From UBA9214 sp964443845 (lineage in GTDB: Bacteria > Pseudomonadota > Gammaproteobacteria > UBA9214), in contig CAYUFA010000009.1 of the NCBI GenBank assembly GCA_964443845.1, positions 1 to 64,000 of the forward strand: DNA of 64,000 bases. The letters run 5' to 3'. The position numbers and the translations under genes were made by a program. A model generated the notes under the pieces. That model made no database searches, was not told where the DNA came from, and saw nothing but the letters and a program-made list of their open reading frames with translations. This document shows positions 51,424 to 59,876 of this stretch, one piece after another. Each line of letters begins with the position of its first letter. The first letter of the stretch is position 1.

Positions 51424-51437
51424 TTAACCGGGGTCAA
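51424..51437 (+). promoter_or_regulatory. FNR/DNR-type box upstream of the DUF2249 gene
   Basis: TTAAC-CGGG-GTCAA, 98 bases before the start of the DUF2249 gene and followed by GG like the other boxes. The -10 is weak. Confidence 0.5.
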
Positions 51438-51534
51438 GGCGGCCGTGGTGGCACCCTGACACAGTCCACGGCCGTGAAAATCACACCGGGACAGGCCGGG
51501 ATACCCGCAGCCCGTCCCGTGACGGCGAGAGTCA

Positions 51535-51798
51535 ATGGCGCAGGAACAGGTACTCGATACCCGCCACATGAGCATGCCGGAACCCCTGCTCGCAGCGCTG
51601 GCCGCACTCGATGCGTTGCCGGCAGGCATGGTGCTGCGCCTGATCACGGAGCGTGATCCGTTGCTGCTGTACCCCCTGCTCGAGGCGCGCGGGTTGCACT
51701 GGACCCGACTGGGAGGCGGTGCGGACGGCTGGCAGATCCTGATCCGGCATACCGGTGACCACGCCGCGGGCGATGCCGGCGCGTCCGGGCAGCCTTAA
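51535..51798 (+). CDS. DUF2249 domain protein
   Basis: An 87-residue protein consisting of one DUF2249 domain: VLDTRHMSMPEPLLAALAAL, then RLITERDPLLLYPLLEARGL and DGWQILIRH. Such small domains are common near nitrogen-oxide reductases and hemerythrin-like proteins; their biochemistry is not known. The stop codon overlaps the FNR/DNR-type box of norC. Confidence 0.85.
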   Translation: MAQEQVLDTRHMSMPEPLLAALAALDALPAGMVLRLITERDPLLLYPLLEARGLHWTRLGGGADGWQILIRHTGDHAAGDAGASGQP

Positions 51799-51808
51799 CT
51801 CAGGTCAA
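51795..51808 (+). promoter_or_regulatory. FNR/DNR-type box of norCB
   Basis: TTAAC-TCAG-GTCAA, followed by GG; its centre is about 64 bases upstream of norC. A weak -10 candidate (GATACT or TACTAG, 51826-51833) follows. Confidence 0.6.
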
Positions 51809-51865
51809 GGCCGGTGCCGGCCCCGGATACTAGTCTGCCGGGCAGACGGACGGTCAGGAGGACAT

Positions 51866-52300
51866 ATGAGCGGGACATTCACCAAGTCGATGGCGCGCAA
51901 TATCTTTTACGGCGGCGCGGTATTTTTCTTTCTGCTGTTCGTTGCGCTGACCTTCGACACCACACGGGCACTGCCAGAACGCGACAACCGTGCAGCGATC
52001 ACGCCGGTGGTGGCGCTGGGCAAGCGGATCTGGGAGGAGAACGACTGTATCGGCTGCCACACACTGCTCGGCGAAGGCGCCTATTTCGCACCGGAACTCG
52101 GTAACGTCTACACCCGCTTCGGCAACAGCAAGGAGGCGATCATGGCGTTCATCAAGAGCCGTCCGGAGCAAGGCATACCGGGCCGCCGCAGCATGCCGCA
52201 ATTCCATTTCACCGACGAGGAACTGAATGCGCTGGCCGAGTTCCTCAAGTATTCATCCGAAATCAACACATCCGGATGGCCGCCGAACATCCAGGGCTGA
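51866..52300 (+). CDS. norC: Nitric oxide reductase subunit C
   Basis: A 144-residue membrane-anchored cytochrome c: one N-terminal helix (about 12-30), heme-c motif CIGCH (61-65) and a likely distal Met in RRSMPQF. It feeds electrons to NorB. The start at ATG 51866 has a GGAGGACAT ribosome site. norB follows after 18 bases. Confidence 0.96.
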   Translation: MSGTFTKSMARNIFYGGAVFFFLLFVALTFDTTRALPERDNRAAITPVVALGKRIWEENDCIGCHTLLGEGAYFAPELGNVYTRFGNSKEAIMAFIKSRPEQGIPGRRSMPQFHFTDEELNALAEFLKYSSEINTSGWPPNIQG

Positions 52301-52318
52301 GCCGGGGGAGACCACGTC

Positions 52319-53713
52319 ATGCAATACCAGTCGCAAGCTGTAGCCAGGCCGTATTTCATCGCGGCCATCGTGTTGTTCGTGGCACAGATCCTGTTCGGCC
52401 TGGTGATGGGCCTGCAGTATGTCTGGGGTGATTTCCTGTTTCCGGAAATTCCCTTCAACGTCGCCCGCATGGTCCACACCAACGCGCTCATCGTGTGGCT
52501 GCTGTTCGGGTTCATGGGGGCATCGTATTACCTGGTGCCGGAAGAAGCGGAAACGGAGCTGCATGCGCCCTGGCTGGCCCGGCTGATGTTCTGGGTATTC
52601 CTGGTCGCGGCCGGCCTGACCGTGGCCGGTTACCTGCTGGTGCCGTATGCGACGCTGGCAAAGCTGACCCTGAACGACCTCATGCCGACCATGGGCCGTG
52701 AGTTCCTGGAACAGCCGACCATCACCAAGATCGGTATCGTGATCGTTGCACTGGCCTTCCTGTTCAATATCGGCATGACGGTACTCAAGGGCCGCAAGAC
52801 GGTCGTCAACCTGGTGTTGTTGCTGGGTCTGGCCGGCCTCGCCGTGCTGTTCCTGTTCGCCTTCTATGTGCCGGACAACCTGGTGCTGGACAAGTACTAC
52901 TGGTGGTGGGTGGTGCACCTGTGGGTGGAGGGTGTGTGGGAGCTGATCCTCGGTGCCATCCTGGCCTTCGTGCTGATCAAGATCACCGGCGTCGACCGGG
53001 AGGTGATCGAGAAGTGGCTGTACGTGATCATCGCCATGACCCTGATCACCGGTATCATCGGTACCGGCCACCACTATTACTGGATCGGAACCCCGAAGTA
53101 CTGGCAGTGGTGGGGTTCCGTGTTCTCCGCCCTGGAGCCGATCCCGTTCTTCATGATGACGGTGTACGCCTTCAACATGGTGAACCGGCGCCGCCGCAAC
53201 CACCCGAACAAGGCGGCGACGCTGTGGGCGCTCGGTACCGCGGTGATGGCCTTCCTGGGTGCCGGTGTCTGGGGTTTCCTGCATACCCTGGCACCGATCA
53301 ACTACTATACGCACGGATCCCAGATCACCGCCGCGCACGGGCACATGGCCTTCTACGGTGCCTACGTGATGATCGTGCTCACCATCATCTCCTACGCGAT
53401 GCCGATGCTGCGCGGCCGCAACGCGGCCAACAGCAACCGTTCGCAGGTGCTGGAGATGTGGTCGTTCTGGCTGATGACGGTGTCGATGGTCTTCATCACC
53501 CTGTTCCTGACCGGCGCCGGTATCCTGCAGGCCTACCTGCAGCGGGTATCCGCCACGCCGCAACCGTTCATGGCCGTGCAGGAGCAGATCACGCTGTTCT
53601 ACTGGTTGCGCGAGGCGGCCGGTGTCGTCTTCCTCATCGGTCTCGTGGTCTACATCGCCAGTTTCTTTGTCGGCAGCCGTGATGCCGAGGCGGTCCCGGA
53701 GGTGACCGGCTAG
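52319..53713 (+). CDS. norB: Nitric oxide reductase subunit B
   Basis: A 464-residue heme-copper-oxidase-type protein with about twelve helices. Conserved pieces: MVHTNALIVWLLFGFMGASY (heme b ligand), the active-site region WWWVVHLWVEGVWELI and GTGHHYYWIG with the His and Glu ligands of FeB, and HGHMAFYGAYVMI. It reduces two NO to N2O at the cytoplasmic membrane. Pairs with norC. Confidence 0.97.
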   Translation: MQYQSQAVARPYFIAAIVLFVAQILFGLVMGLQYVWGDFLFPEIPFNVARMVHTNALIVWLLFGFMGASYYLVPEEAETELHAPWLARLMFWVFLVAAGLTVAGYLLVPYATLAKLTLNDLMPTMGREFLEQPTITKIGIVIVALAFLFNIGMTVLKGRKTVVNLVLLLGLAGLAVLFLFAFYVPDNLVLDKYYWWWVVHLWVEGVWELILGAILAFVLIKITGVDREVIEKWLYVIIAMTLITGIIGTGHHYYWIGTPKYWQWWGSVFSALEPIPFFMMTVYAFNMVNRRRRNHPNKAATLWALGTAVMAFLGAGVWGFLHTLAPINYYTHGSQITAAHGHMAFYGAYVMIVLTIISYAMPMLRGRNAANSNRSQVLEMWSFWLMTVSMVFITLFLTGAGILQAYLQRVSATPQPFMAVQEQITLFYWLREAAGVVFLIGLVVYIASFFVGSRDAEAVPEVTG

Positions 53714-54045
53714 GGAACCTCGGCACAGGCCACTGAACCGGCCCTCACTTCGTTGCAAAGGCGCTCGGAATGCTCATTTACGCGCGCTGTAAACTGTGCT
53801 TCCTCACGCCTTTGCGCCTTGTGACCTTCCGGTTGATTGACCTGCGCAGAGGTTCCCTGGACGCAGACAACATAGCACGGCATCCGGCCCGCCTGCCGCG
53901 GGCAGCACCGACCCGGTCGGGCTGCCCGCGGCGCTTCCCGCCCCCGGGCGCTTGATGCAGGTTATGGCGGACTGTCCGCTGCGGGGCTAGCCTGCCGGGT
54001 GTGACAGCAACCCCTGCCGGACATGCAGGTGCAGTGAGACAACCC
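53714..54045. other. Gap between norB and norQ
   Basis: 332 bases without a gene. Contains the long hairpin at 53895-53932 and a degenerate FNR-like sequence (TTGAT-GCAG-GTTAT) near 53954-53967. The second half of that sequence fits poorly. Confidence 0.4.
53895..53932. terminator. Long GC stem-loop downstream of norB
   Basis: GCCGCGGGCAGC (53895-53906) pairs perfectly with GCTGCCCGCGGC (53921-53932), and the inside (CCGAC/GTCGG) pairs further. No T-run follows. It may end or stabilise the norCB mRNA, so that norQ and later genes could have a separate transcript. Confidence 0.55.
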
Positions 54046-54858
54046 ATGGACACCAGTAGCGCACGCAGTACCGCACCCGATGCCCTGCCCTATTACGAAG
54101 CGCAGGGCAACGAGGTGGCGTTGTTCGAGTATGCCTGGCGCCACCGGCTGCCCATGCTGATCAAGGGTCCGACCGGCTGCGGCAAGACGCGCTTCGTGCA
54201 GTACATGGCCGCGCGGCTGGGCCGGCCGTTGTACACGGTGGCCTGTCACGACGACCTGTCCGCGGCAGACCTCGTCGGGCGGCACCTGATCGGCGACCAG
54301 GGCACGTTCTGGAATGACGGGCCGTTGACCCGCGCCGTACGCGAGGGTGCGATCTGCTATCTCGACGAAGTCGTCGAGGCGCGCAAGGACACCACCGTGG
54401 TGCTGCACCCGCTGACCGACGACCGGCGCATGCTGCCGATCGAACGTACCGGCGAGCAGTTGCAGGCACCGGCGGAGTTCATGCTGGTGGTGTCCTACAA
54501 TCCCGGTTACCAGAACCTGCTCAAGGGTATGAAGCCGAGTACGCGCCAGCGCTTCGTGGCGCGGCGTTTCGATTTTCCGGCCCCGGACCTGGAAGAACGC
54601 ATCCTGCAGGGCGAAACCGGGATCGGTGCCGCACTCGCACGGCGCCTGGTGGTGCTGGCCGGAGCCCTGCGCAACCTCAAGGACCATGACCTGGAAGAAG
54701 CGGCCTCGACGCGGTTGCTGGTGTATGCCGCTACCCTGATCCATGGCGGATACGATGCGCTGGAGGCCTGCCGCTGTGCGCTGGTCGAGCCGCTGACCGA
54801 TGACGAGGAGACGGCCGCCGCGCTGCTGGAGGTAGTCCATGCCAGCTTCGGTACCTGA
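54046..54858 (+). CDS. norQ: AAA ATPase NorQ (CbbQ/NirQ/NorQ family)
   Basis: A 270-residue MoxR-type AAA protein. Walker A GPTGCGKT (41-48), Walker B AICYLDEVVEAR, sensor segment LVVSYNPGYQ, and the NorQ-typical GMKPSTRQRFVARRF. With NorD it inserts iron or activates NorCB. ATG 54046 is taken as start; GTG 54001 also open. The end overlaps the next gene. Confidence 0.93.
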   Translation: MDTSSARSTAPDALPYYEAQGNEVALFEYAWRHRLPMLIKGPTGCGKTRFVQYMAARLGRPLYTVACHDDLSAADLVGRHLIGDQGTFWNDGPLTRAVREGAICYLDEVVEARKDTTVVLHPLTDDRRMLPIERTGEQLQAPAEFMLVVSYNPGYQNLLKGMKPSTRQRFVARRFDFPAPDLEERILQGETGIGAALARRLVVLAGALRNLKDHDLEEAASTRLLVYAATLIHGGYDALEACRCALVEPLTDDEETAAALLEVVHASFGT

Positions 54859-55231
54859 GCAGCCGGCAGCCGGACAGTCACTCGCCGTGCTTGCCGAAGT
54901 CCTCTACCTGGCCAACCTGCTGCTGTTGCCGGGGATCGCCTTCCTGGTGCTGCTGGTGCTCTATTACCGGAACATCGGCCGTGCGGCGGCATTGCCTGCC
55001 GGTCACCTGCGGCAGACCGTCGCCGCCAGCCTGTGGGCCGGTGCGCTGCTGGTGGTGGCCAATCTCAGCATCGTGTTACTGGGCGGCTATCGCAGCCCGC
55101 ATACCTGGGTGGTGGTGATCATCTACTTCACCACCTGCCATTCCACGCTGGTATTGCTGGGTGTGCTGGGCCTGGCGCGTGCCCTGGCCGGACAACCGTT
55201 CCGGTATCCACTGATCGGCAGGCCGCTCTGA
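54839..55231 (+). CDS. Small membrane protein in the nor cluster
   Basis: A 130-residue protein with three or four helices (about 15-43, 60-82 and 88-116) and segments LLLPGIAFLVLLVLYYRNIG and VVVIIYFTTCHSTLVLLGVL. I do not recognise the family. It overlaps norQ by 20 bases and ends one base before the next gene, so it is part of the nor operon. The His/Cys pair in TTCHST could take part in redox or metal binding. Function unknown; its position next to an Fe-S protein suggests a shared complex. Confidence 0.7.
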   Translation: MPASVPEQPAAGQSLAVLAEVLYLANLLLLPGIAFLVLLVLYYRNIGRAAALPAGHLRQTVAASLWAGALLVVANLSIVLLGGYRSPHTWVVVIIYFTTCHSTLVLLGVLGLARALAGQPFRYPLIGRPL

Positions 55232-55232
55232 T

Positions 55233-56234
55233 ATGCCGCTCTCCGCGCACCGGCAGCAGATTCTGCGGCGCTTCCTGCAGGGCGGCTTCTTCCTGCTGTT
55301 CCTGCTGGCCCCGGCGCTGGACATCCTGCGCTTCGACCTGACGCAGGGACATGCCATCCTGTTCGGCCTGCCGTGGACGCTGGGCCTGGATGATTTCGTG
55401 GCCGGCCGCATTGGTCCGGTCCAGGCAGCCGTCAATATCATCCTGCGCGGTTTCCTCCCGCTGTTGCTCGTCGGCGGGGCCCTGCTCGGCATGGCCTGGC
55501 GTTACGGGCGCCTGTACTGCGGCTGGCTGTGCCCGCATTTTTCCGTGGTGGAACGCATCAACCGCTGGATGCAGCGCGCCACCGGCAAACCGAGCGTCTG
55601 GGAGCGCGCGCCGTTGCCGGAGCGGCAGCCGGACGGCAGCGCGCTGCCGCGTAACCGGGTGTACTGGGTCGTCACGGTATGCGCCGCGGCCGGGTTCGCG
55701 CTGTTGTGGGCGGTCACCCTGCTGACCTACCTGCTGCCGCCGCACCTGATCTGGCACAACCTGCTGACCCTGAGCCTGACGCCGAACCAGGCCCGCTTCA
55801 TCGGCGTGGCCACGCTCCTGCTCACGGTCGATTTCCTGTTCGCGCGCCATCTGTTCTGCCGCTTCGGCTGCGCGGTCGGCCTGTTCCAGAGCCTTGCCTG
55901 GATGGCCAACCCGCGCGCGCTGGTGGTCGGTTTCGAGAAACACCGTGCGGCTGCCTGTGCGGAGTGCAACAACGCCTGTGACAATGCCTGCCCGATGCGG
56001 CTGCGTCCACGCAGCATCAAGCGCCGCATGTTCACCTGTACCGAATGCGCGCAATGCATCCACGCCTGTGACCAGGTACGGGTTGCCGACCCGCAGGGCG
56101 GCCTGTTGCACTGGGTCGCGGGCGCAGCGGCCCTGCCGGTGGAGACGGGCCGGCAACCGCGTACCACGCCAACGCAGCCAGGCGAGAGATCCGCCCCGTG
56201 GAAGAGTTCGTCGGTCAGCTCTGGCACCGCCTGA
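55233..56234 (+). CDS. NapH/CcoG-like polyferredoxin membrane protein
   Basis: A 333-residue membrane protein with about five helices and several Fe-S motifs: YCGWLCPHFSVVERINRWM, CRFGCAVGLFQSLAWM, then CNNACDNACPMRLRP and CTECAQCIHACDQV, the two-cluster ferredoxin part. It resembles NapH, RdxA/CcoG and the NosR C-terminal half, which pass electrons from the quinol pool or help mature oxidases. It is placed between the small membrane protein and norD with overlaps, so belongs to nor. This position is not in the standard norCBQD cluster. Confidence 0.85.
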   Translation: MPLSAHRQQILRRFLQGGFFLLFLLAPALDILRFDLTQGHAILFGLPWTLGLDDFVAGRIGPVQAAVNIILRGFLPLLLVGGALLGMAWRYGRLYCGWLCPHFSVVERINRWMQRATGKPSVWERAPLPERQPDGSALPRNRVYWVVTVCAAAGFALLWAVTLLTYLLPPHLIWHNLLTLSLTPNQARFIGVATLLLTVDFLFARHLFCRFGCAVGLFQSLAWMANPRALVVGFEKHRAAACAECNNACDNACPMRLRPRSIKRRMFTCTECAQCIHACDQVRVADPQGGLLHWVAGAAALPVETGRQPRTTPTQPGERSAPWKSSSVSSGTA

Positions 56235-58024
56235 TCACGCGTGCGGCACGGCGTTCGTACCCGGAGGCCGTGGTGACGCTGGAGACGGTCGGCCACGGCG
56301 CGGGCATCCTGTTCCGTGCGCTGGGCGGGGACGGCGGGCTGCGGATCGAGGCGGGCGACGCCACCGCCAGCGGGGCACGGCGCAGCTGGCTGGCGCGCAT
56401 CGCCGGGACCCGGCGCACGGTTGAACTGGCCTGGCGTGACGACCAGGCGCTGCGCCTGCCGGCGCGGATCGACTGCTTTCCGGACCGGGCCCTGAACCGT
56501 GACCTGTACCTGTGGCTTGCCGCGCTGGCGGCGCGACCGGAACCGGCCGGTGACTGGTTTGCCGGCAGCCAGCAGCGTACCCGGGCCGTGCTGGAGGCGT
56601 ACCCGGGTTTGCGGGCCCGGTACCGGCGTCTGGTCGATGCCCACCTCGCGGGGCGCAGCGCGCCGGCACGGTTGCCGCCCGACGAGGCGGCGCAGGAGCA
56701 CGCGATCCGCAGCGCCCTGCGGGAGCCCGGCAGCGTGCCGGTGCTGCCGGCCTGCCGCCGCCCGCCGCAACCGGTCCTGCTGTGGCTGCACCCGGCGGCG
56801 CCGGTCGTGTCCGCCACCGCGGCCGACGCGGATTCCGCCGCCGCCGCGCGCGACACTCCCGTACGGGCACTGCAGGAGCAGCGCCGGCGCCGGGCGGAGC
56901 GGGTCGCGCAACCGGACACCGACCGGGGCCTGGTCACGGTGCGCATGGAGAACATTTTTACCTGGGGCGAGTACGCGCGCGTGGATCGTGCCGGGGAGGA
57001 CAACGAGGATCTGCAGGAAGCCGCCGACGCGGCGGCATCGATCGACACCTTCAGCGTGACCCGGGATGGCAGGACCCGGGCCGCGCGCCTGCGCTTCGAT
57101 CTCGACCTGCCCGCGGCCGAATGCGATGACCGGCCGCTGGGAGCAGGCATCCTGTTGCCGGAGTGGGATTACCGCACCCGCCGCCTGCAGCCGGATCGTT
57201 GCCGCGTCCAGCCGTTGCTGGCGGCGCGGGCAGCACCCTGCGCGCTGCCGGCACGCCTGCGCCGCACCGCGGCGCGCCTGCGTGCGCAGTTCCGGCAACT
57301 GGCACCGGCACGTTGCTGGCTGTCCGGACAGCCGGACGGCGCCGAGCCGGATCTCGAGGCCTGGCTGCGCTTCCGTGCCGAACGTGGCGGGCGGCAGGCC
57401 GTGGCCGGCGATCGCCTGTATCGGGACATGCGCAACGGATCGCGTGACCTGGCGTGCCTGTTGCTCGCCGATCTGTCGCTCTCCACCGACAGCTGGGTCA
57501 ACGACACGGCGCGGGTGATCGATGTAATCCGCGACAGCCTGTGGCTGTTTGCGGAAAGCCTGTCGGCCACCGGAGACCGGTTCGCCATGTACGGGTTTTC
57601 CTCGCGCCGGCGGGACCCGGTACGCGTGCACCAGCTCAAGACCTTCGACGAACCCTACAATGCAAGGGTGTGCGGCCGGATCGGTGCCATCCGGCCCGGG
57701 TATTACACGCGCATGGGTGCGGCCGTGCGCCATGCCAGCCGGCTGCTCGCGGACCAGGTCGCCAGCCGGCGGCTGTTGCTGCTGCTGACGGACGGCAAGC
57801 CCAATGATCTCGACCACTACGAAGGGCGCTACGGTGTCGAGGATACCCGGCACGCCCTGCAACAGGCGCGCGAGTCGGGATTGCAGCCGTTCTGCGTGAC
57901 GATCGACCGCAAGGCCGGCGATTACCTGCCTTACCTGTTCGGCAGCAACAGCTACGTGGTCATCCACCGGCCCTCGCAGCTGCCGCGTGCATTGCCGTCG
58001 CTGTATGCACGGCTGACTGCGTGA
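56198..58024 (+). CDS. norD: NorD, von Willebrand A-domain activator
   Basis: A 608-residue protein. The C-terminal third is a VWA domain with the MIDAS motif LLADLSLSTDSWV, followed by TGDRFAMYGFSS and LLLLLTDGKPNDLDHYEG. The N-terminal region (about 1-300) is Arg/Ala-rich and unassigned. Needed with NorQ for active NO reductase. Starts with GTG 56198, overlapping the Fe-S gene by 37 bases. Confidence 0.93.
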   Translation: MEEFVGQLWHRLITRAARRSYPEAVVTLETVGHGAGILFRALGGDGGLRIEAGDATASGARRSWLARIAGTRRTVELAWRDDQALRLPARIDCFPDRALNRDLYLWLAALAARPEPAGDWFAGSQQRTRAVLEAYPGLRARYRRLVDAHLAGRSAPARLPPDEAAQEHAIRSALREPGSVPVLPACRRPPQPVLLWLHPAAPVVSATAADADSAAAARDTPVRALQEQRRRRAERVAQPDTDRGLVTVRMENIFTWGEYARVDRAGEDNEDLQEAADAAASIDTFSVTRDGRTRAARLRFDLDLPAAECDDRPLGAGILLPEWDYRTRRLQPDRCRVQPLLAARAAPCALPARLRRTAARLRAQFRQLAPARCWLSGQPDGAEPDLEAWLRFRAERGGRQAVAGDRLYRDMRNGSRDLACLLLADLSLSTDSWVNDTARVIDVIRDSLWLFAESLSATGDRFAMYGFSSRRRDPVRVHQLKTFDEPYNARVCGRIGAIRPGYYTRMGAAVRHASRLLADQVASRRLLLLLTDGKPNDLDHYEGRYGVEDTRHALQQARESGLQPFCVTIDRKAGDYLPYLFGSNSYVVIHRPSQLPRALPSLYARLTA

Positions 58025-58025
58025 G

Positions 58026-58039
58026 TTGACCCGTGTCAA
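58026..58039 (+). promoter_or_regulatory. FNR/DNR-type box before the nirI-like gene
   Basis: TTGAC-CCGT-GTCAA, a perfect palindrome followed by GG, placed directly after the norD stop. It overlaps the first codons (from GTG 58033) of the annotated nirI-like frame, so either that start is wrong or transcription begins upstream. Confidence 0.6.
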
Positions 58040-59664
58040 GGTCCGGCCGGAAACTGAGCAGCGGGTTGCGTGGAGCCGATCCACACGGGGGCAGCCTGCA
58101 GCACGGAAATTCACTCCATGCGCCGCGGTGCCGGCGCCATGCGCTGCCGGCCTGCCTGCTGGTGGCGCTGCTGTCGTGGTGGCAGCCGTGCGCTGCCGCC
58201 ACGGTCGAGGCCCTGGCCCGGCAGTATTTTCCGCAGGCCGATCGTGTCGGACCGTTCGAGGGTGACCCGCTGGCGGCCGCGGTCTACCGGCAGGACCGGC
58301 TGCTCGGTTACGTGCTCCGCACCACGGACGTTGCACCGATCCCGGCCTATTCGGGCAAGCCAATCACGCTGCTCGTGGGCGTGGACGTTGCCGGCCACAT
58401 CACCGGCCTGGAGGTGACCCGGCACTCCGAGCCGATCCTGGTGATCGGCGTATCCGACCAGGACCTGCGACATTACGTCGACCAGTACCGCGGCGTATCG
58501 GTGCGCAAGCAGGTGAAGATCGGCGGCGCACCGCGCGAGGGCTATGTCACCATCGACGGCATATCCGGCGCCAGCATCACCTCCATGGTCATGAATGCCA
58601 CGGTGATGAAGGCGGTGCAGAAGGTGGCCGCAGCGCGCGGCATTCCGGCACCTGCGGGTGACGCCGTGCCGGTGCCGGCGGGCGGGGACGCTACGCTGGA
58701 AGGCGCGCCGGTGGACGCCCCGGACTGGTGGCTCGGGAACCAGGAGGAGCCCTTCTGGGTGAACGTGTGGCGCGAACGTACCTGGCAGATCGTGGTCCTG
58801 TGCTGCGCGCTCGTCACGCTGACCGTCATCCTGCTGTTCCAGGACTGGCTGGCGCGGCGTCCGCAGCTGCTGCGCAGGATACGCACCGGGTTCCTGCTGT
58901 TCACCTGCGGTTTCATCGGCTGGTATGCACTGGCGCAACTCTCGATTATCCACGTGCTGACGTTCATCAACGCGTTGCTGCACCAGTTCAGCTGGGAATC
59001 CTTCCTGGTCGATCCGCTGATTTTCATCCTCTGGGGGTTCGTGGCCCTGACGCTGCTGCTGTGGGGGCGCGGGGTGTATTGCGGCTGGCTCTGCCCGTTC
59101 GGTGCGCTGCAGGAACTGCTGTTCCAGATCGCGCAGCGTGCGGGCATGCGGGAGTACCGCCTGCCCGAAGTGGTGCATGAACGCCTGACCGCACTGAAAT
59201 ACGTGATCTTCGTTGCGCTGTTCGGCCTGTCACTGCAATCGATCGGTTATGCCGCGCAGGCAGCCGAGGTGGAGCCCTTCAAGACCGCCATCGTCATGCA
59301 TTTCCTGCGTGACGGTGCGTATTTCTGGTACGCGGTTGCCTTGCTGATGCTGGCCGTGCTCAACCGCAAGTTTTTCTGCAAGTATCTGTGCCCGCTCGGT
59401 GCGGCCCTGGCGATTCCGGCACCGCTGCGGATTTTCGACTGGTTGCGCCGGCGCAAGGAATGCGGGCGCCCCTGCCAGATCTGCGCGGTCCAGTGCGAGG
59501 TGCATGCGATCCGTCCCACCGGAGAGATCAACCCGAACGAGTGTCATTACTGCCTGGATTGCCAGGTGACCTACTGGGACAACCGCCAGTGTCCGCCGCT
59601 CGCGGAAAAACGCGTGCGGCGTGAAAAGAGCCGGGCGGCGCTCGAGCGCCTTGCCGGACAGTGA
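58033..59664 (+). CDS. nirI: NosR/NirI family flavin/Fe-S membrane protein
   Basis: A protein of up to 543 residues: basic N terminus and signal-peptide-like helix (about 38-55), periplasmic FMN-binding domain with the covalent-flavin motif GISGASITSM (about 175-184), several helices, and Fe-S motifs YCGWLCPFGALQEL, CKYLCPLGAAL, and CGRPCQICAVQCEVH with CHYCLDCQVTYWD. NosR is larger (about 700 residues), so the periplasmic part is shortened here. Placed before nirS it fits NirI, needed for nirS expression or maturation. The start is uncertain: GTG 58033 is inside a regulatory box; TTG 58066 or CTG 58096 are alternatives. Confidence 0.85.
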   Translation: MSRSGRKLSSGLRGADPHGGSLQHGNSLHAPRCRRHALPACLLVALLSWWQPCAAATVEALARQYFPQADRVGPFEGDPLAAAVYRQDRLLGYVLRTTDVAPIPAYSGKPITLLVGVDVAGHITGLEVTRHSEPILVIGVSDQDLRHYVDQYRGVSVRKQVKIGGAPREGYVTIDGISGASITSMVMNATVMKAVQKVAAARGIPAPAGDAVPVPAGGDATLEGAPVDAPDWWLGNQEEPFWVNVWRERTWQIVVLCCALVTLTVILLFQDWLARRPQLLRRIRTGFLLFTCGFIGWYALAQLSIIHVLTFINALLHQFSWESFLVDPLIFILWGFVALTLLLWGRGVYCGWLCPFGALQELLFQIAQRAGMREYRLPEVVHERLTALKYVIFVALFGLSLQSIGYAAQAAEVEPFKTAIVMHFLRDGAYFWYAVALLMLAVLNRKFFCKYLCPLGAALAIPAPLRIFDWLRRRKECGRPCQICAVQCEVHAIRPTGEINPNECHYCLDCQVTYWDNRQCPPLAEKRVRREKSRAALERLAGQ

Positions 59665-59796
59665 GCGCTAATGCCCGCCGGGTGTGCGCCTGCGCGCGCA
59701 ACGGATCTGTGCGGGGCGCAACCGTGCCGCTGCGCCACGCGCGAAAATCCCGCAAGCGGCTGTAAATCCTGCTGAATCCGGGCTGCCAGGAACACC

Positions 59797-59810
59797 TTAA
59801 CCTACGTCAA
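59797..59810 (+). promoter_or_regulatory. FNR/DNR-type box of nirS
   Basis: TTAAC-CTAC-GTCAA followed by GG. The -10 candidate TAGCAT (59832-59837) is exactly where a class II FNR-type promoter would need it. Confidence 0.7.
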
Positions 59811-59876
59811 GGTATCCCGGGAGCACACCGGTAGCATGCCCTGCAAGAAGACAATCGCGTCGAAGAGGAGGGCTTC

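Larger units (their letters stand above)
51209..51534. other. Control region with dispersed repeat and FNR/DNR-type box
   Basis: 326 bases between the divergent Crp/Fnr and DUF2249 genes, holding repeat copy 2 (51289-51362) and a box (51424-51437). No further element is recognised. Confidence 0.45.
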
